Assembly (NCBI GenBank): GCA_016932235.1
Contig: JAFGDF010000152.1
Location: 1-12,436 of the forward strand
From: Deltaproteobacteria bacterium
GTDB lineage: Bacteria; Desulfobacterota; DSM-4660; Desulfatiglandales; HGW-15
Length of the DNA: 12,436 nt
Direction of reading: 5' to 3'
Below the pieces are notes generated by a model. It made no database searches and was not told the DNA's origin. It worked only from the letters and a program-made list of their open reading frames with translations. Positions 4,963 through 12,386 of the stretch are shown here, one piece after another. The position numbers were made by a program, and so were the translations under genes. Positions within the stretch are counted from its first letter, which is position 1; each line of letters begins with the position of its first letter.

Positions 4963-5180
4963 GGACAAGGAGGTTTCTTTTCAGCTTCTCCGCCCAAATA
5001 CCTTATGCGCCGGTAATCGCCCCCATCCAGGGAAACAGGGCGACTGAGAAAAGGCACAAAAGAAGATGGTATTTCATGGAGCCATGCTTTGTGGGGCTCC
5101 CCCAATGTGCGCAGTATATAGGTGCCGTTCCAGGAACTGAGGCGATATGGCGGAGAAGCTGAAAAGAAACCTCCTTGTCC
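4963..5180. repeat. 218-bp element bounded by a perfect 32-bp inverted repeat
   Basis: Positions 4963-4994 (starting GGACAAGGAGGTTTCTTTTC) are the exact reverse complement of 5149-5180, with 154 bp between them. The interior has a smaller hairpin, GGAGCC...GGCTCC (about 5079-5101). No interior frame encodes a recognisable product. The 7-bp sequence CTCTGCA directly precedes the left arm (4956-4962) and recurs 24 bp beyond the right arm (5205-5211), so it is not a clean target duplication. Together with 4894-4945 this accounts for most of the 458-bp gap between the selenoprotein gene and rdgB. I see no gene there, and several overlapping ORFs are chance. A miniature transposable element or a structured RNA is possible. 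Confidence 0.85.
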
Positions 5181-5216
5181 ATAACCGTTCGAATATAGGA
5201 GTTACTCTGCAATTTT

Positions 5217-5873
5217 CTAACCGGACAAAGCTGGTTCATTTTCAAATTGCGGCTCTTCCTTTAACCTGAGTTCCAGCCATTTTAGGACCTTGTCAAATTC
5301 ATTTTTCATCTCCGACATCGCCATTCCCCTGTGGCTTACACCATTTTTTTCCTCAAGGGACATCTGGGCAAAGGTCTTTTTCAGCGGAGGATAATAAAAA
5401 ACGGGATCGTACCCAAAACCATTTGCACCCTCGGGTTTCAGGGTAATCCTGCCGTCACATCTCCCTTCATAGATAAGCGCCGGACCCCACGGGACGGCAA
5501 TGGCAATCACGGTTTGAAAATATGCATCCCTGTCTTCTTTTCCTGCCATTGCCCTGACAAGTTTCAAATTGTTTTCCACATCATCGGCATTTTCACCGGC
5601 ATATCGCGCTGAACGCACTCCTGGTTCGCCGCCAAGGGCAGGCACAACCAGGCCCGAATCATCTGCAATAGCTGGAAGACCAAGGACTTTGGCAGTGAAA
5701 TGGGCCTTTTTATAGGCATTTTCTTCGAAATCCTTGCCATCTTCCAAAACTTCAGGGATTGGCCCAAAATCATCAAGGCTTTTAATATGAACAGGATAAG
5801 AGGAAAGAAGCTTTTTCAGTTCCAATAATTTTCCCTTATTACGAGTCGCCAGCACCAGGATTCTATGATCCAT
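5217..5873 (-). CDS. rdgB: dITP/XTP pyrophosphatase (HAM1/RdgB family)
   Basis: The enzyme hydrolyses deaminated purine nucleotides (dITP, ITP, XTP) to monophosphates plus pyrophosphate, keeping them out of nucleic acids. Family hallmarks are ATRNKGK (9-15, the TxNxxK substrate loop), FEENAYKKA (49-57), the catalytic ADDSGL (70-75), GVRSARYAG, EGANGFGYDPVF and SHRGMAM. The length of 218 residues is slightly above the usual roughly 200 because of a C-terminal acidic tail. The ATG at 5873 lies inside the end of pgi (11-nt overlap). Expression therefore probably depends on translational coupling with pgi, and no independent promoter is evident. The 3' end shares sequence with a decayed copy at 4894-4945. 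Confidence 0.96.
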   Translation of the reverse strand: MDHRILVLATRNKGKLLELKKLLSSYPVHIKSLDDFGPIPEVLEDGKDFEENAYKKAHFTAKVLGLPAIADDSGLVVPALGGEPGVRSARYAGENADDVENNLKLVRAMAGKEDRDAYFQTVIAIAVPWGPALIYEGRCDGRITLKPEGANGFGYDPVFYYPPLKKTFAQMSLEEKNGVSHRGMAMSEMKNEFDKVLKWLELRLKEEPQFENEPALSG

Positions 5874-7401
5874 TTATTATGATCCTCTCGATTTTCGCCA
5901 TATTTTGAGCCATTTCTTTGGAAATATCTTCATATCCTGGTTTCTCCACCATGGAGAACATTGCCTTTTTATAAGCCTCCACTCCAGGCTGGATAAAGGG
6001 ATTATGCCCAAGAAGATAGCCGCTTATGGCAACAGATTTTTCCAGCATATAGTAGAGCTGTCCAAGGTTAAACGCATTCCTTTTCGGTATCTTGATTGTC
6101 ATATTCGGAACCCCTCCCTGATAATGCGCGTAAGCCGGGCCTTCTATGACCTTTCTGTTTATGGAGTTCATATCCATACCCTTTTGACAGAGGAAATTAA
6201 GCCCATCAAGATTATCTTCATCAGCAGGGACATCGATACGGTTGTCATGATCTCCAAGAAGAAGAAACGTCTCCAGGATATTCCTTTCTCCTTCCTGGAC
6301 CATCTGGCCGTTGGCGTGCAGCTTTTCGGAGTATAGGGACGGCGAAACCCATAGACCATGACCTTTGTGTCCTTCACTCTCAGGAAAAAGCTGCTCCATC
6401 CATCTGGCCACATAGAATATTGAGCTGGAGTTACAGGCGACCACTTCGACTTTTTTGTTATTCAACCATGCCGCGTGTCTTGCAGCAGCGTGAACAAGTG
6501 CGGGATTCCGCCAGAATTCATCAGACATGGTGATTTCTCTCATTCGCCTGAATCCCTCAACGAATTCCTTTATATCAATCTTAGCCATTGCAAGCCCGAA
6601 AAGTCCGACGTCAGTCAGTACGGAAAATCGACCGCCGATGTTATCCGGGATAACAAACGAACGGTAGCCCCTCTTTTCCGCCAGGCTTCTTAATGCCCCC
6701 CTGCTTTTATCGGTAGTGGCAATAATCAGCTTTTTAGATTGTTTTCCCCAGTTCTTTTCCATAAGCTGCTGTAGTATCCTGAAGGCGATAGCGGTCTCGG
6801 TGGTAGTCCCGGATTTGGATATAACGTTGATTCCAATCCTTTTCCCCTCCAGCATATCCAGGGTGTCTCTGAAATAATCAGGATCCATATTATGGCCCAA
6901 AAAATATATCTCCGGGGCGTTTCCTCTCTTTTCCCTGCATAATTGATTGAAATAGTTATGGGTAAGTGCCCTAAATGTTGCCTCAATTCCCAGATATGAT
7001 CCGCCGATGCCGATTGAGACAAATGCGTCAATATCTTCTGAAAGATTTCGTGCGGCTGATTTTATTTCATCAATGTGAGTATCAGCGATTTCTATAGGCA
7101 GGTCTTGCCATCCGGTCATGGGGGTATTCCCATCCATTACATCCCCTTCGTTATTCAGGAGGGCCCTGTGCGCATTGAGGATATCCGGGATTAATGATTC
7201 AATATTTTCTCTCGAAATCGAAGGTTTTACGGGGGTGTCAAAGATGTATGAAATATCCAGCGAAATCCTGTTGGCCTTGAGAAATGAAACGGAATTAAAA
7301 GGGTTTTGTATATAAAGCCCTCTTTTAACCTGATTTGCAATCGTCTTATTTTCAGTGAATCCATTGAGATTTAATCCTTCCATTTGTTTACTATTCCTCA
7401 T
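5863..7401 (-). CDS. pgi: Glucose-6-phosphate isomerase
   Basis: The enzyme interconverts glucose 6-phosphate and fructose 6-phosphate in glycolysis and gluconeogenesis. The 512 residues carry two SIS folds. Motifs are IGIGGSYLG (130-138), SKSGTTTET (195-203, phosphate binding), NIGGRFSVLTDVGLFG (254-269, PGI signature 1) and YLLGHNPFIQPGVEAYKKAM (signature 2, with Ile where Asp is usual before the Gln). Also present are the candidate catalytic Glu in FPESEGHKG and the His in LHANGQ. The longest frame starts at ATG 7401, 11 nt inside the upstream HD-GYP gene and without its own ribosome site. ATG 7383, seven residues in, has GAGGA 11 nt upstream and may be the real start. It is the middle gene of a three-gene overlapping operon. 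Confidence 0.96.
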   Translation of the reverse strand: MRNSKQMEGLNLNGFTENKTIANQVKRGLYIQNPFNSVSFLKANRISLDISYIFDTPVKPSISRENIESLIPDILNAHRALLNNEGDVMDGNTPMTGWQDLPIEIADTHIDEIKSAARNLSEDIDAFVSIGIGGSYLGIEATFRALTHNYFNQLCREKRGNAPEIYFLGHNMDPDYFRDTLDMLEGKRIGINVISKSGTTTETAIAFRILQQLMEKNWGKQSKKLIIATTDKSRGALRSLAEKRGYRSFVIPDNIGGRFSVLTDVGLFGLAMAKIDIKEFVEGFRRMREITMSDEFWRNPALVHAAARHAAWLNNKKVEVVACNSSSIFYVARWMEQLFPESEGHKGHGLWVSPSLYSEKLHANGQMVQEGERNILETFLLLGDHDNRIDVPADEDNLDGLNFLCQKGMDMNSINRKVIEGPAYAHYQGGVPNMTIKIPKRNAFNLGQLYYMLEKSVAISGYLLGHNPFIQPGVEAYKKAMFSMVEKPGYEDISKEMAQNMAKIERIIINGS

Positions 7402-8626
7402 CAGGGTAACGTTTTGCGATGGACTTCAGGACATCAAGGCAGGCGAAAAATGATTCCACGACTTCCGGATCAAAATGAGTTCCGGATGAAATCCGAATCT
7501 CTTCCATAATTTTCTCTTCATCCCATGGTTCTTTATAGGATCTCCTGGAGCATAGTGCGTCATATACATCCGCAACCGCAACTATCCTGCCGAATATGGG
7601 TATCTCTTCACCTTTTACGGGTTCAGGCTGTTCAGAATTATTACCAATACCATGCATAATATTATCTGAAAAGGGATCAATCCTGCCCGGATAGCCTGTG
7701 CCATCCCATTTTTCATGATGGCTTAATGCCACCTCCATGGCGACTTCATCAAAGTCAGATTGTAAATTCCCGAAGAGCCTTGCACCCAGGTAAGTATGAC
7801 TTTTCATTATTGCATATTCATCCATTGTGAGGCGCGCCGGTTTTTTTAAAATAAGATCGCTGATTGCAACCTTTCCAACATCGTGCAGCATGGCGGCCAT
7901 CCTCAGTAGATCTTTTTTTCTTTCTATTTCATCGTCGGGGATCCCTTTGCGCCTGGCCCATTCCTCATATATCTCCACCGAATAGGCCCCTACTCTGTTA
8001 ACATGCGCGCCGGTTTCTTTCGGATCTCTCAGTTCCGCCATACTTATCATTCGCAGGATTATATTCCTGGTCATCTGCGCGCGTTCCATGGCAAGGGCCG
8101 CACTGGTGGCAAAGTGTTTGATAAGAGGTTCATCGGAAGGGGAAAAGGCGATGATTTTCCCGTCGTCATCCTGGGCGTTTATAATCTGCATTACTCCAAG
8201 AACATCATTACGCTGCGTTGTAATAGGGACGGTTAGCACTGAACGGGTGCGGTATTCACTCAAGGTGTCAAAATGAGAATCAAAAGCATAGGGCACTGAC
8301 CCCTTTATATTATAAACATCAGGGATTGAAACAAGGACATGATTATTGGCCACATAACCGGCAATTGACTTGTTATTGATAGGGATGGAAAAGGTATTGT
8401 ATATGAGTTTTTTACCGGGCTCCAGACGATTTTTCAGCGTATCGTTCTGTGAATAGCTGAATCTCAGTTTGTCGTCTTCCTTAAGGTAGATTGAGCCTGC
8501 GTCGGCATTGAAGAATTTTCTTACATTTGTCAAAATACTCTCGAGGAGGAGATCAATATCCTTTACCTCGTTAATATCCAGACTAATCTGCGTGATGAGA
8601 TCAATCTTTTCCTTTTCGCTCATCAT
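7391..8626 (-). CDS. GAF domain and HD-GYP domain protein (probable cyclic-di-GMP phosphodiesterase)
   Basis: Of the 411 residues, about 10-185 form a GAF sensor (ADAGSIYL, RSVLTVPI, LGVMQIINA). The rest is an HD-GYP hydrolase: HVNRVGAYS, MLHDVGKVAI (H248/D249/K252), H277, HHEKWDGTGYP (303-313) and VADVYDAL (D353). All expected metal-binding His/Asp residues of the HD motif are present, so activity on cyclic di-GMP or a related cyclic dinucleotide is likely. Between GYP and GEEIP there is an insertion of about 20 residues (GRIDPFSDN...PEPVK) not usual in the family. No membrane segment is seen. ATG 8626 follows AAAGGAG by 7 nt, and a second Met comes next. It is the first gene of the operon with pgi and rdgB. 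Confidence 0.93.
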   Translation of the reverse strand: MMSEKEKIDLITQISLDINEVKDIDLLLESILTNVRKFFNADAGSIYLKEDDKLRFSYSQNDTLKNRLEPGKKLIYNTFSIPINNKSIAGYVANNHVLVSIPDVYNIKGSVPYAFDSHFDTLSEYRTRSVLTVPITTQRNDVLGVMQIINAQDDDGKIIAFSPSDEPLIKHFATSAALAMERAQMTRNIILRMISMAELRDPKETGAHVNRVGAYSVEIYEEWARRKGIPDDEIERKKDLLRMAAMLHDVGKVAISDLILKKPARLTMDEYAIMKSHTYLGARLFGNLQSDFDEVAMEVALSHHEKWDGTGYPGRIDPFSDNIMHGIGNNSEQPEPVKGEEIPIFGRIVAVADVYDALCSRRSYKEPWDEEKIMEEIRISSGTHFDPEVVESFFACLDVLKSIAKRYPDEE

Positions 8627-8664
8627 GATCAGACTCCTTTTAAACAGATTATTCTTAAACTATT

Positions 8665-8693
8665 CTTATAACATATATCAAAGTTTTGGACAA
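8665..8693 (-). promoter_or_regulatory. Promoter of the HD-GYP-pgi-rdgB operon
   Basis: On the minus strand TTGTCC (8693-8688) and TATAAG (8670-8665) are separated by 17 bp, about 40 nt above the HD-GYP start. Confidence 0.55.
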
Positions 8694-8759
8694 TCAATAA
8701 ATAAATTAGGGCGTTCCGGTTGATAAATTGCCGCAGCGTTTTGAATGCCCGCAACATTG

Positions 8760-8790
8760 ATCTTGACGAAATCTTGATGCCTCTGATAAA
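8760..8790 (+). promoter_or_regulatory. Promoter and short direct repeat upstream of cvpA
   Basis: TTGACG (8763-8768) and GATAAA (8785-8790) are 16 bp apart. Two copies of ATCTTGA (8760-8766, 8771-8777) are spaced 11 bp, one helical turn, and overlap the -35 and spacer. This is a possible operator. The predicted start of transcription falls within a few bases of the cvpA ATG. Confidence 0.45.
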
Positions 8791-8799
8791 GATCCATAT

Positions 8800-9366
8800 A
8801 TGAATCTACTCGATTATATTATTGTCATCATTATCGTCTACCTTCTTTTAAAAGGGATTTTCCGTGGGTTTATAAAGGAGATAGCATCTTTCGCGGGTAT
8901 TATCATCGGTGTAATCTTGTCCTATATCTTTCTCCCTGACCTGACGAATTTTTTAAGGATCTATCTTCCGGATATCCAGGTACTCCCGTTAATCAGCTTT
9001 GTCATTATCTTTACAGCGGTATTATTCGCCTGTAATCTTTTGGGCTGGGGCATGCATGAGTTATTGAAAAAGGCATTTCTGGGATGGTTCGACAAAGGGT
9101 TGGGCGCGTGCCTGGCCTTATTGAAAGGGATCGTGATTGTATATCTTGGTCTGGTCCTGATAACCTTTTTCCTTCCAGCCAGGACTCCGCTTATCGCCGG
9201 CTCTGCCTTAGCACCCTGGGTGATCAGGTCATATCAGTCCATGTCAAGTCTTATATCACCTGATTTTTATCAGAGATGTAAGATGAAGATTGTTGGTGAG
9301 ATAAAGAAGCTGGATAGCATAAAGTCCGGCAATTTCAGCAGTCAGTCAGATGAAGCCCGTCCGTGA
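8800..9366 (+). CDS. cvpA: CvpA family inner membrane protein
   Basis: The 188-residue protein has four hydrophobic segments (about 5-22, 27-47, 62-84 and 103-125). It has the CvpA N-terminus MNLLDYIIVIIIV with LLKGIFRGFIKEIASFAG, where the RGFxKE turn after the first segment is characteristic, and LGWFDKGLGACLALLKG later. The C-terminal 50 residues are soluble. CvpA was named for colicin V production, but in most bacteria it is a conserved membrane protein linked to envelope integrity. The ATG at 8800 fits the family start yet has no Shine-Dalgarno sequence. With the promoter so close, the mRNA may be leaderless. It is the first gene of a run with mazG and mtgA. Confidence 0.9.
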   Translation: MNLLDYIIVIIIVYLLLKGIFRGFIKEIASFAGIIIGVILSYIFLPDLTNFLRIYLPDIQVLPLISFVIIFTAVLFACNLLGWGMHELLKKAFLGWFDKGLGACLALLKGIVIVYLGLVLITFFLPARTPLIAGSALAPWVIRSYQSMSSLISPDFYQRCKMKIVGEIKKLDSIKSGNFSSQSDEARP

Positions 9367-9388
9367 AGTTAAAGGAAAATATTAAAGA

Positions 9389-10186
9389 ATGGAACAGGAA
9401 AGATTATATAAGGCATTAAGCGCGCTAACAGGACTTGTTTCCAGACTCAGAGGCCCTGGTGGATGCCCATGGGATGCCCGGCAGACCGATTCAACAGTCA
9501 AGATGTATCTGATAGAAGAGGCCTATGAGGTTACGGACGCTATTGAAAAGGGAGACTATCAAGAAATCTGCGAGGAACTCGGGGACCTGCTTTTTCAAAT
9601 TGTATTTCTGACCGAAATGGCGGATGAAAGGGGAGAATTTAATCTTAATGATGTGCTTGAAGGAATAACCGATAAGATGATTAAGCGTCATCCTCATGTC
9701 TTTGGCGATGTCAGGGTTGAAAGCGCTGAAGAAGTTTCGGATAATTGGGAAAAGATAAAAAGGGATGAAAAAGGGGCCCGGGAGAAGACATCATCCATGC
9801 TTAAAAACGTTCCAATGAACCTTCCCGCGCTATTAAGAGCCCACAGGTTGAGTCAAAGGGCGGCCAAGTCCGGTTTTGACTGGGCCGGAAGGGCTGAGAT
9901 ACTTGAAAAGGTCAAAGAGGAGTATCTTGAGCTGGAGGAGAGTATAAAGGAAAACAACAGGGAACAGGTCGGTGAAGAGCTTGGGGATCTCCTTTTCAGC
10001 CTGGTTAATCTCGCAAGGCACTGGGGGTTTAATGCCGAGGATTTGTTGAGAAGTACCAACCGGAAATTTATAAGGCGTTATGAGTGTATGGAAGATGATC
10101 TCGCATCTGATGGAATAGGGATTCTTGACGCTACTGTTGAAGAGATGAACCGGTCCTGGGATAAGATAAAAATGATCAAGGAGTGA
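9389..10186 (+). CDS. mazG: Nucleoside triphosphate pyrophosphohydrolase MazG
   Basis: The enzyme hydrolyses (d)NTPs, including damaged ones, to monophosphates and pyrophosphate. The 265 residues contain two MazG domains, as in E. coli MazG. The first has CPWDARQTDSTVKMYLIEEAYEV (26-48), with the EExxE metal site at E43/E44/E47, and EELGDLLFQIVF (62-73). The second has EEYLELEESI and EELGDLLFSLVNLARH (about 176-212). The inter-domain HPHVFGD and the DWEKIK-like NWEKIKRDEK are family features, as is the SGFDW before domain two. AAAGGA lies 12 nt upstream of ATG 9389. The gap to cvpA is 22 nt and to mtgA 6 nt, so it is cotranscribed. A second house-cleaning enzyme (rdgB) sits in the divergent operon. 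Confidence 0.96.
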   Translation: MEQERLYKALSALTGLVSRLRGPGGCPWDARQTDSTVKMYLIEEAYEVTDAIEKGDYQEICEELGDLLFQIVFLTEMADERGEFNLNDVLEGITDKMIKRHPHVFGDVRVESAEEVSDNWEKIKRDEKGAREKTSSMLKNVPMNLPALLRAHRLSQRAAKSGFDWAGRAEILEKVKEEYLELEESIKENNREQVGEELGDLLFSLVNLARHWGFNAEDLLRSTNRKFIRRYECMEDDLASDGIGILDATVEEMNRSWDKIKMIKE

Positions 10187-10192
10187 GGAGCC

Positions 10193-10903
10193 TTGTCCCA
10201 TTCATCAAAGAAGGGCGGTTTTAGACGATTTCTACGCTCTTTCATCGAATTTTTTCTAAGAGCCATTATCCTATTGATTCTTTTCACTGCGGCCCAGGTT
10301 GCTTTAATAATATATATCAATCCACCTTCCACGGTATATATCACCTGGAAACGGATACAGGCGAAGATCCATTCAGAGCATTATATCATACCTGATATGC
10401 GATGGCGTGATCTTAAGGACATATCCCCTTTTCTCATTAAGGCTGTCATGGCCGGTGAAGATCAGAGGTTTATGACTCATAATGGTTTTGATTTTATTGA
10501 GATGAATCGGGCCGTTAAAGATCTCATATCGGCAAGGAGGGTAAGGGGAGCCAGCACGATTACAATGCAGGTAGCCAGGACAATTTTCCTGTGGCCGGAA
10601 AGGAGCTGGGCAAGGAAGATGATAGAGGCATACTATACTGTCCTGATTGAAATCTTCTGGAGCAAGACCAGAATCCTTGAGATCTACCTGAATTATGTGG
10701 ACTGGGGCTTTGGGATTATGGGAGCTGAAGCGGCATCACAGAAATATTTTCATGAAAGTTCATCAAATATCTCAGCTTCACAGGCATCTTTGCTTGTGGC
10801 TATTTTACCCAGTCCTCATGTATGGTCTCCCCTTAATCCTAATAAGACTGTAATTGAACGGCAGAAAAGGATATTGAAGGATATGAACAAGATGCATCTA
10901 TAG
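10193..10903 (+). CDS. mtgA: Monofunctional biosynthetic peptidoglycan glycosyltransferase (GT51)
   Basis: The enzyme polymerises lipid II into glycan strands at the periplasmic face. The 236 residues comprise a basic N-terminus (KKGGFRRFLRSF), one membrane anchor (about 18-42) and a GT51 domain. The domain has AVMAGEDQRFMTHNGFD (84-100, catalytic Glu89), RGASTITMQVARTIFLW (118-134), KTRILEIYLNYVDWG (158-172) and AAILP-like LVAILPSPHVWSP. There is no transpeptidase domain, so it is MtgA rather than a class A PBP. The start is TTG at 10193, with AAGGAG 9 nt upstream and 6 nt after the mazG stop. No ATG occurs before the membrane anchor, so TTG is needed to include it. It is the last gene of the cvpA-mazG-mtgA run, and no strong terminator follows. 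Confidence 0.94.
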   Translation: MSHSSKKGGFRRFLRSFIEFFLRAIILLILFTAAQVALIIYINPPSTVYITWKRIQAKIHSEHYIIPDMRWRDLKDISPFLIKAVMAGEDQRFMTHNGFDFIEMNRAVKDLISARRVRGASTITMQVARTIFLWPERSWARKMIEAYYTVLIEIFWSKTRILEIYLNYVDWGFGIMGAEAASQKYFHESSSNISASQASLLVAILPSPHVWSPLNPNKTVIERQKRILKDMNKMHL

Positions 10904-10950
10904 CTGGTTGTAGGGTATAACGGTTCTAAATACTCTCTGTTAGTATGATA

Positions 10951-11136
10951 TCAGGCCGCAATCTGCTGAAATGAGCCGTTTTCCTCATGTATATCAATGC
11001 TTCCTTCCTGATGTGCCAACTTATGAAAGGAAAGGTATTCATTGCACGTGTCTTTTTGATCGCATTTCTTTTCGCAGATACGCACATCCATGCGAGGGTT
11101 ATTCCTTTTTTTCTGGCAAACAATATAGCTTGGCAT
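10951..11136 (-). CDS. Small four-cysteine protein, unrecognised
   Basis: This is a 61-residue basic, soluble protein beginning MPSYIVCQKKRNNPRMDVRI. It has cysteines at C7, C21, C25 and C31 (C-x13-C-x3-C-x5-C, with CEKKCDQKDTC), a spacing suited to one bound metal such as zinc or to a redox pair. The C-terminal 25 residues (HKLAHQEG onward) look disordered. CGGAG lies 7 nt before ATG 11136. A near-consensus sigma70 promoter with 17-bp spacing lies about 60 nt upstream, making this a real, expressed gene rather than a chance frame. It converges with mtgA and diverges from plsC. I do not recognise a named family. An RNA polymerase- or metal-related role would be guesswork. Confidence 0.75.
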   Translation of the reverse strand: MPSYIVCQKKRNNPRMDVRICEKKCDQKDTCNEYLSFHKLAHQEGSIDIHEENGSFQQIAA

Positions 11137-11195
11137 GTTAAACTCCGCTGAATTGAGTCTGAAAATATTATTTAATTATATTTCAATTATACATT

Positions 11196-11224
11196 TTTAT
11201 AGTATAAATACATTAATATGTCAA
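11196..11224 (-). promoter_or_regulatory. Strong sigma70 promoter of the small four-cysteine protein gene
   Basis: On the minus strand a consensus TTGACA (11224-11219) and TATAAA (11201-11196) are exactly 17 bp apart. A further TATAAT lies about 10 nt downstream. The surrounding 11160-11260 region is very AT-rich. The remaining gap to plsC (11225-11405) shows no other clear element. Confidence 0.8.
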
Positions 11225-11405
11225 TAAATTTTTTACTTCGCAGAAAAAACGTGAAATAGATTTAAAAAACAGTTAATCTCTAAACTGGACCTGTTTTTCA
11301 TTCCGGCTCAGAAATAATATACCATTTTTAGCAAAGATAAACAATAATGAATACAGATTATATGATCCGGCTGCGAGGGACGCTCATCCGGATGAAAGAG
11401 ATATT

Positions 11406-12116
11406 ATGTTCCGATTCCTGTGTTTAAATGCGTTTATTGGTCTGAATACTGTTATTTTCTGTATTTGGGGCATATTGATATCGCTCTTTGATAAAAATGG
11501 GATAATAATACATAGATATGCGGCCAGACCCTGGGCAAAAACGATCTTATGGGTGTGCGGGGTGAAGCTGGTTGTCAGGGGTCTGGAAAACCTGAAATAT
11601 GATTCTCCCCAGATATTTATGTCCAACCATCAGAGTTTTTTTGACATCTTTGTGCTCCTTGCAGGCCTGCCGGTTGATTTTAAATTTATTTTGAAAAAGG
11701 AATTAATGAAGATCCCGTTATTCGGAACGGCCATGAGGCGGGCCCGTTATATAAGCATAGACAGAGAAGATCCCCGGACGGCAATTCTTAGTATGAATGA
11801 GGCCGCTGAAATAATCAAAACAGGGGCTTATGTCCTGATTTTTCCTGAGGGAACAAGGAGTGTGGACGGCAATGTTCAGGATCTGAAAAAAGGCGGATTC
11901 CATCTTGCGATGAAATCAGAATGCGACATTATACCCCTCGGTGTTGTTAAAAGCAGGGATATCGCACCCAAAGGAAGCCTAAGGATAAAGAAAGGGACTG
12001 TTTTCTTGAATATCGGAAAAGCAATTAGGGTAAAGGAATATTCAAAAAGTATGATGGATATATTATTAAGGCATACGAGAGAATCCATTATAGGTCTGGT
12101 GAAGCAGGAAGGTTGA
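11406..12116 (+). CDS. plsC: 1-acyl-sn-glycerol-3-phosphate acyltransferase
   Basis: The enzyme acylates lysophosphatidic acid at sn-2 to give phosphatidic acid, at the inner membrane. The 236 residues have an N-terminal hydrophobic segment (about 8-27) and the acyltransferase core: NHQSFFD (74-80; the HX4D catalytic pair is H75/D80), FKFILKKELMKIPLFG, RYISIDRED (114-122) and FPEGTRS (146-152), then GTVFLNIGKAI. All four standard LPAAT motifs are present and the length is typical. ATG 11406 has only a weak AAAGAG upstream. No confident promoter or terminator was seen. Downstream, 12117-12200 holds a 10-bp ATAGATCTAT palindrome and then the repeat array. Confidence 0.94.
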   Translation: MFRFLCLNAFIGLNTVIFCIWGILISLFDKNGIIIHRYAARPWAKTILWVCGVKLVVRGLENLKYDSPQIFMSNHQSFFDIFVLLAGLPVDFKFILKKELMKIPLFGTAMRRARYISIDREDPRTAILSMNEAAEIIKTGAYVLIFPEGTRSVDGNVQDLKKGGFHLAMKSECDIIPLGVVKSRDIAPKGSLRIKKGTVFLNIGKAIRVKEYSKSMMDILLRHTRESIIGLVKQEG

Positions 12117-12200
12117 TTCATATAATATCCGGACCATGGGATAGATCTATATGCAATTCCCTAACCGGAGATGTTCCAAATGATATTTGGTTCTAAACAA

Positions 12201-12323
12201 TCATGGCCCTTTGGGCCACCACGATGAATGAAAATAGCGCCATATGGTCTCAGGGCCATGGTCTTTAGAGATAACGTTGAATTATATACCGACATTGTTA
12301 AACTTTTTTTTCGTATTAAACAT
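12201..12323 (+). repeat. Intergenic repeat, first right-end copy
   Basis: This 123-nt unit runs from TCATGGCCC to TTTTCGTATTAAACAT and is directly followed by a second copy. It is nearly identical to the inverted copy at 265-385. CATGGCCC (12202-12209) can pair with GGGCCATG further in. A local GGCCC-TTT-GGGCC hairpin opens the unit. Confidence 0.88.
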
Positions 12324-12386
12324 TCATGGCCCTAGGGGCCTCCACAATGCATGAAAATAGCGTCATGTGGTCTCAGAGCCGTGGCC
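12324..12386 (+). repeat. Intergenic repeat, second right-end copy (partial)
   Basis: The second tandem copy matches for roughly 63 nt (TCATGGCCC, ATGCATGAAAATAGCG, GGTCTCAGAGCC). It then diverges abruptly after GTGGCCT into GC-richer sequence running to the window end, where I see no gene. Confidence 0.8.

Noticed and set aside
4818..5245. Three overlapping ORFs (plus 4818-5162, minus 4908-5105, minus 5003-5245) in the selenoprotein-rdgB gap
   Set aside because: They lie across the 32-bp inverted repeat, have no recognisable domains, lack ribosome sites and overlap each other on both strands.
10926..11123. 65-codon minus ORF overlapping the small four-cysteine gene in another frame
   Set aside because: The 10951-11136 frame has the ribosome site, promoter and ordered cysteines. 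This one has none.
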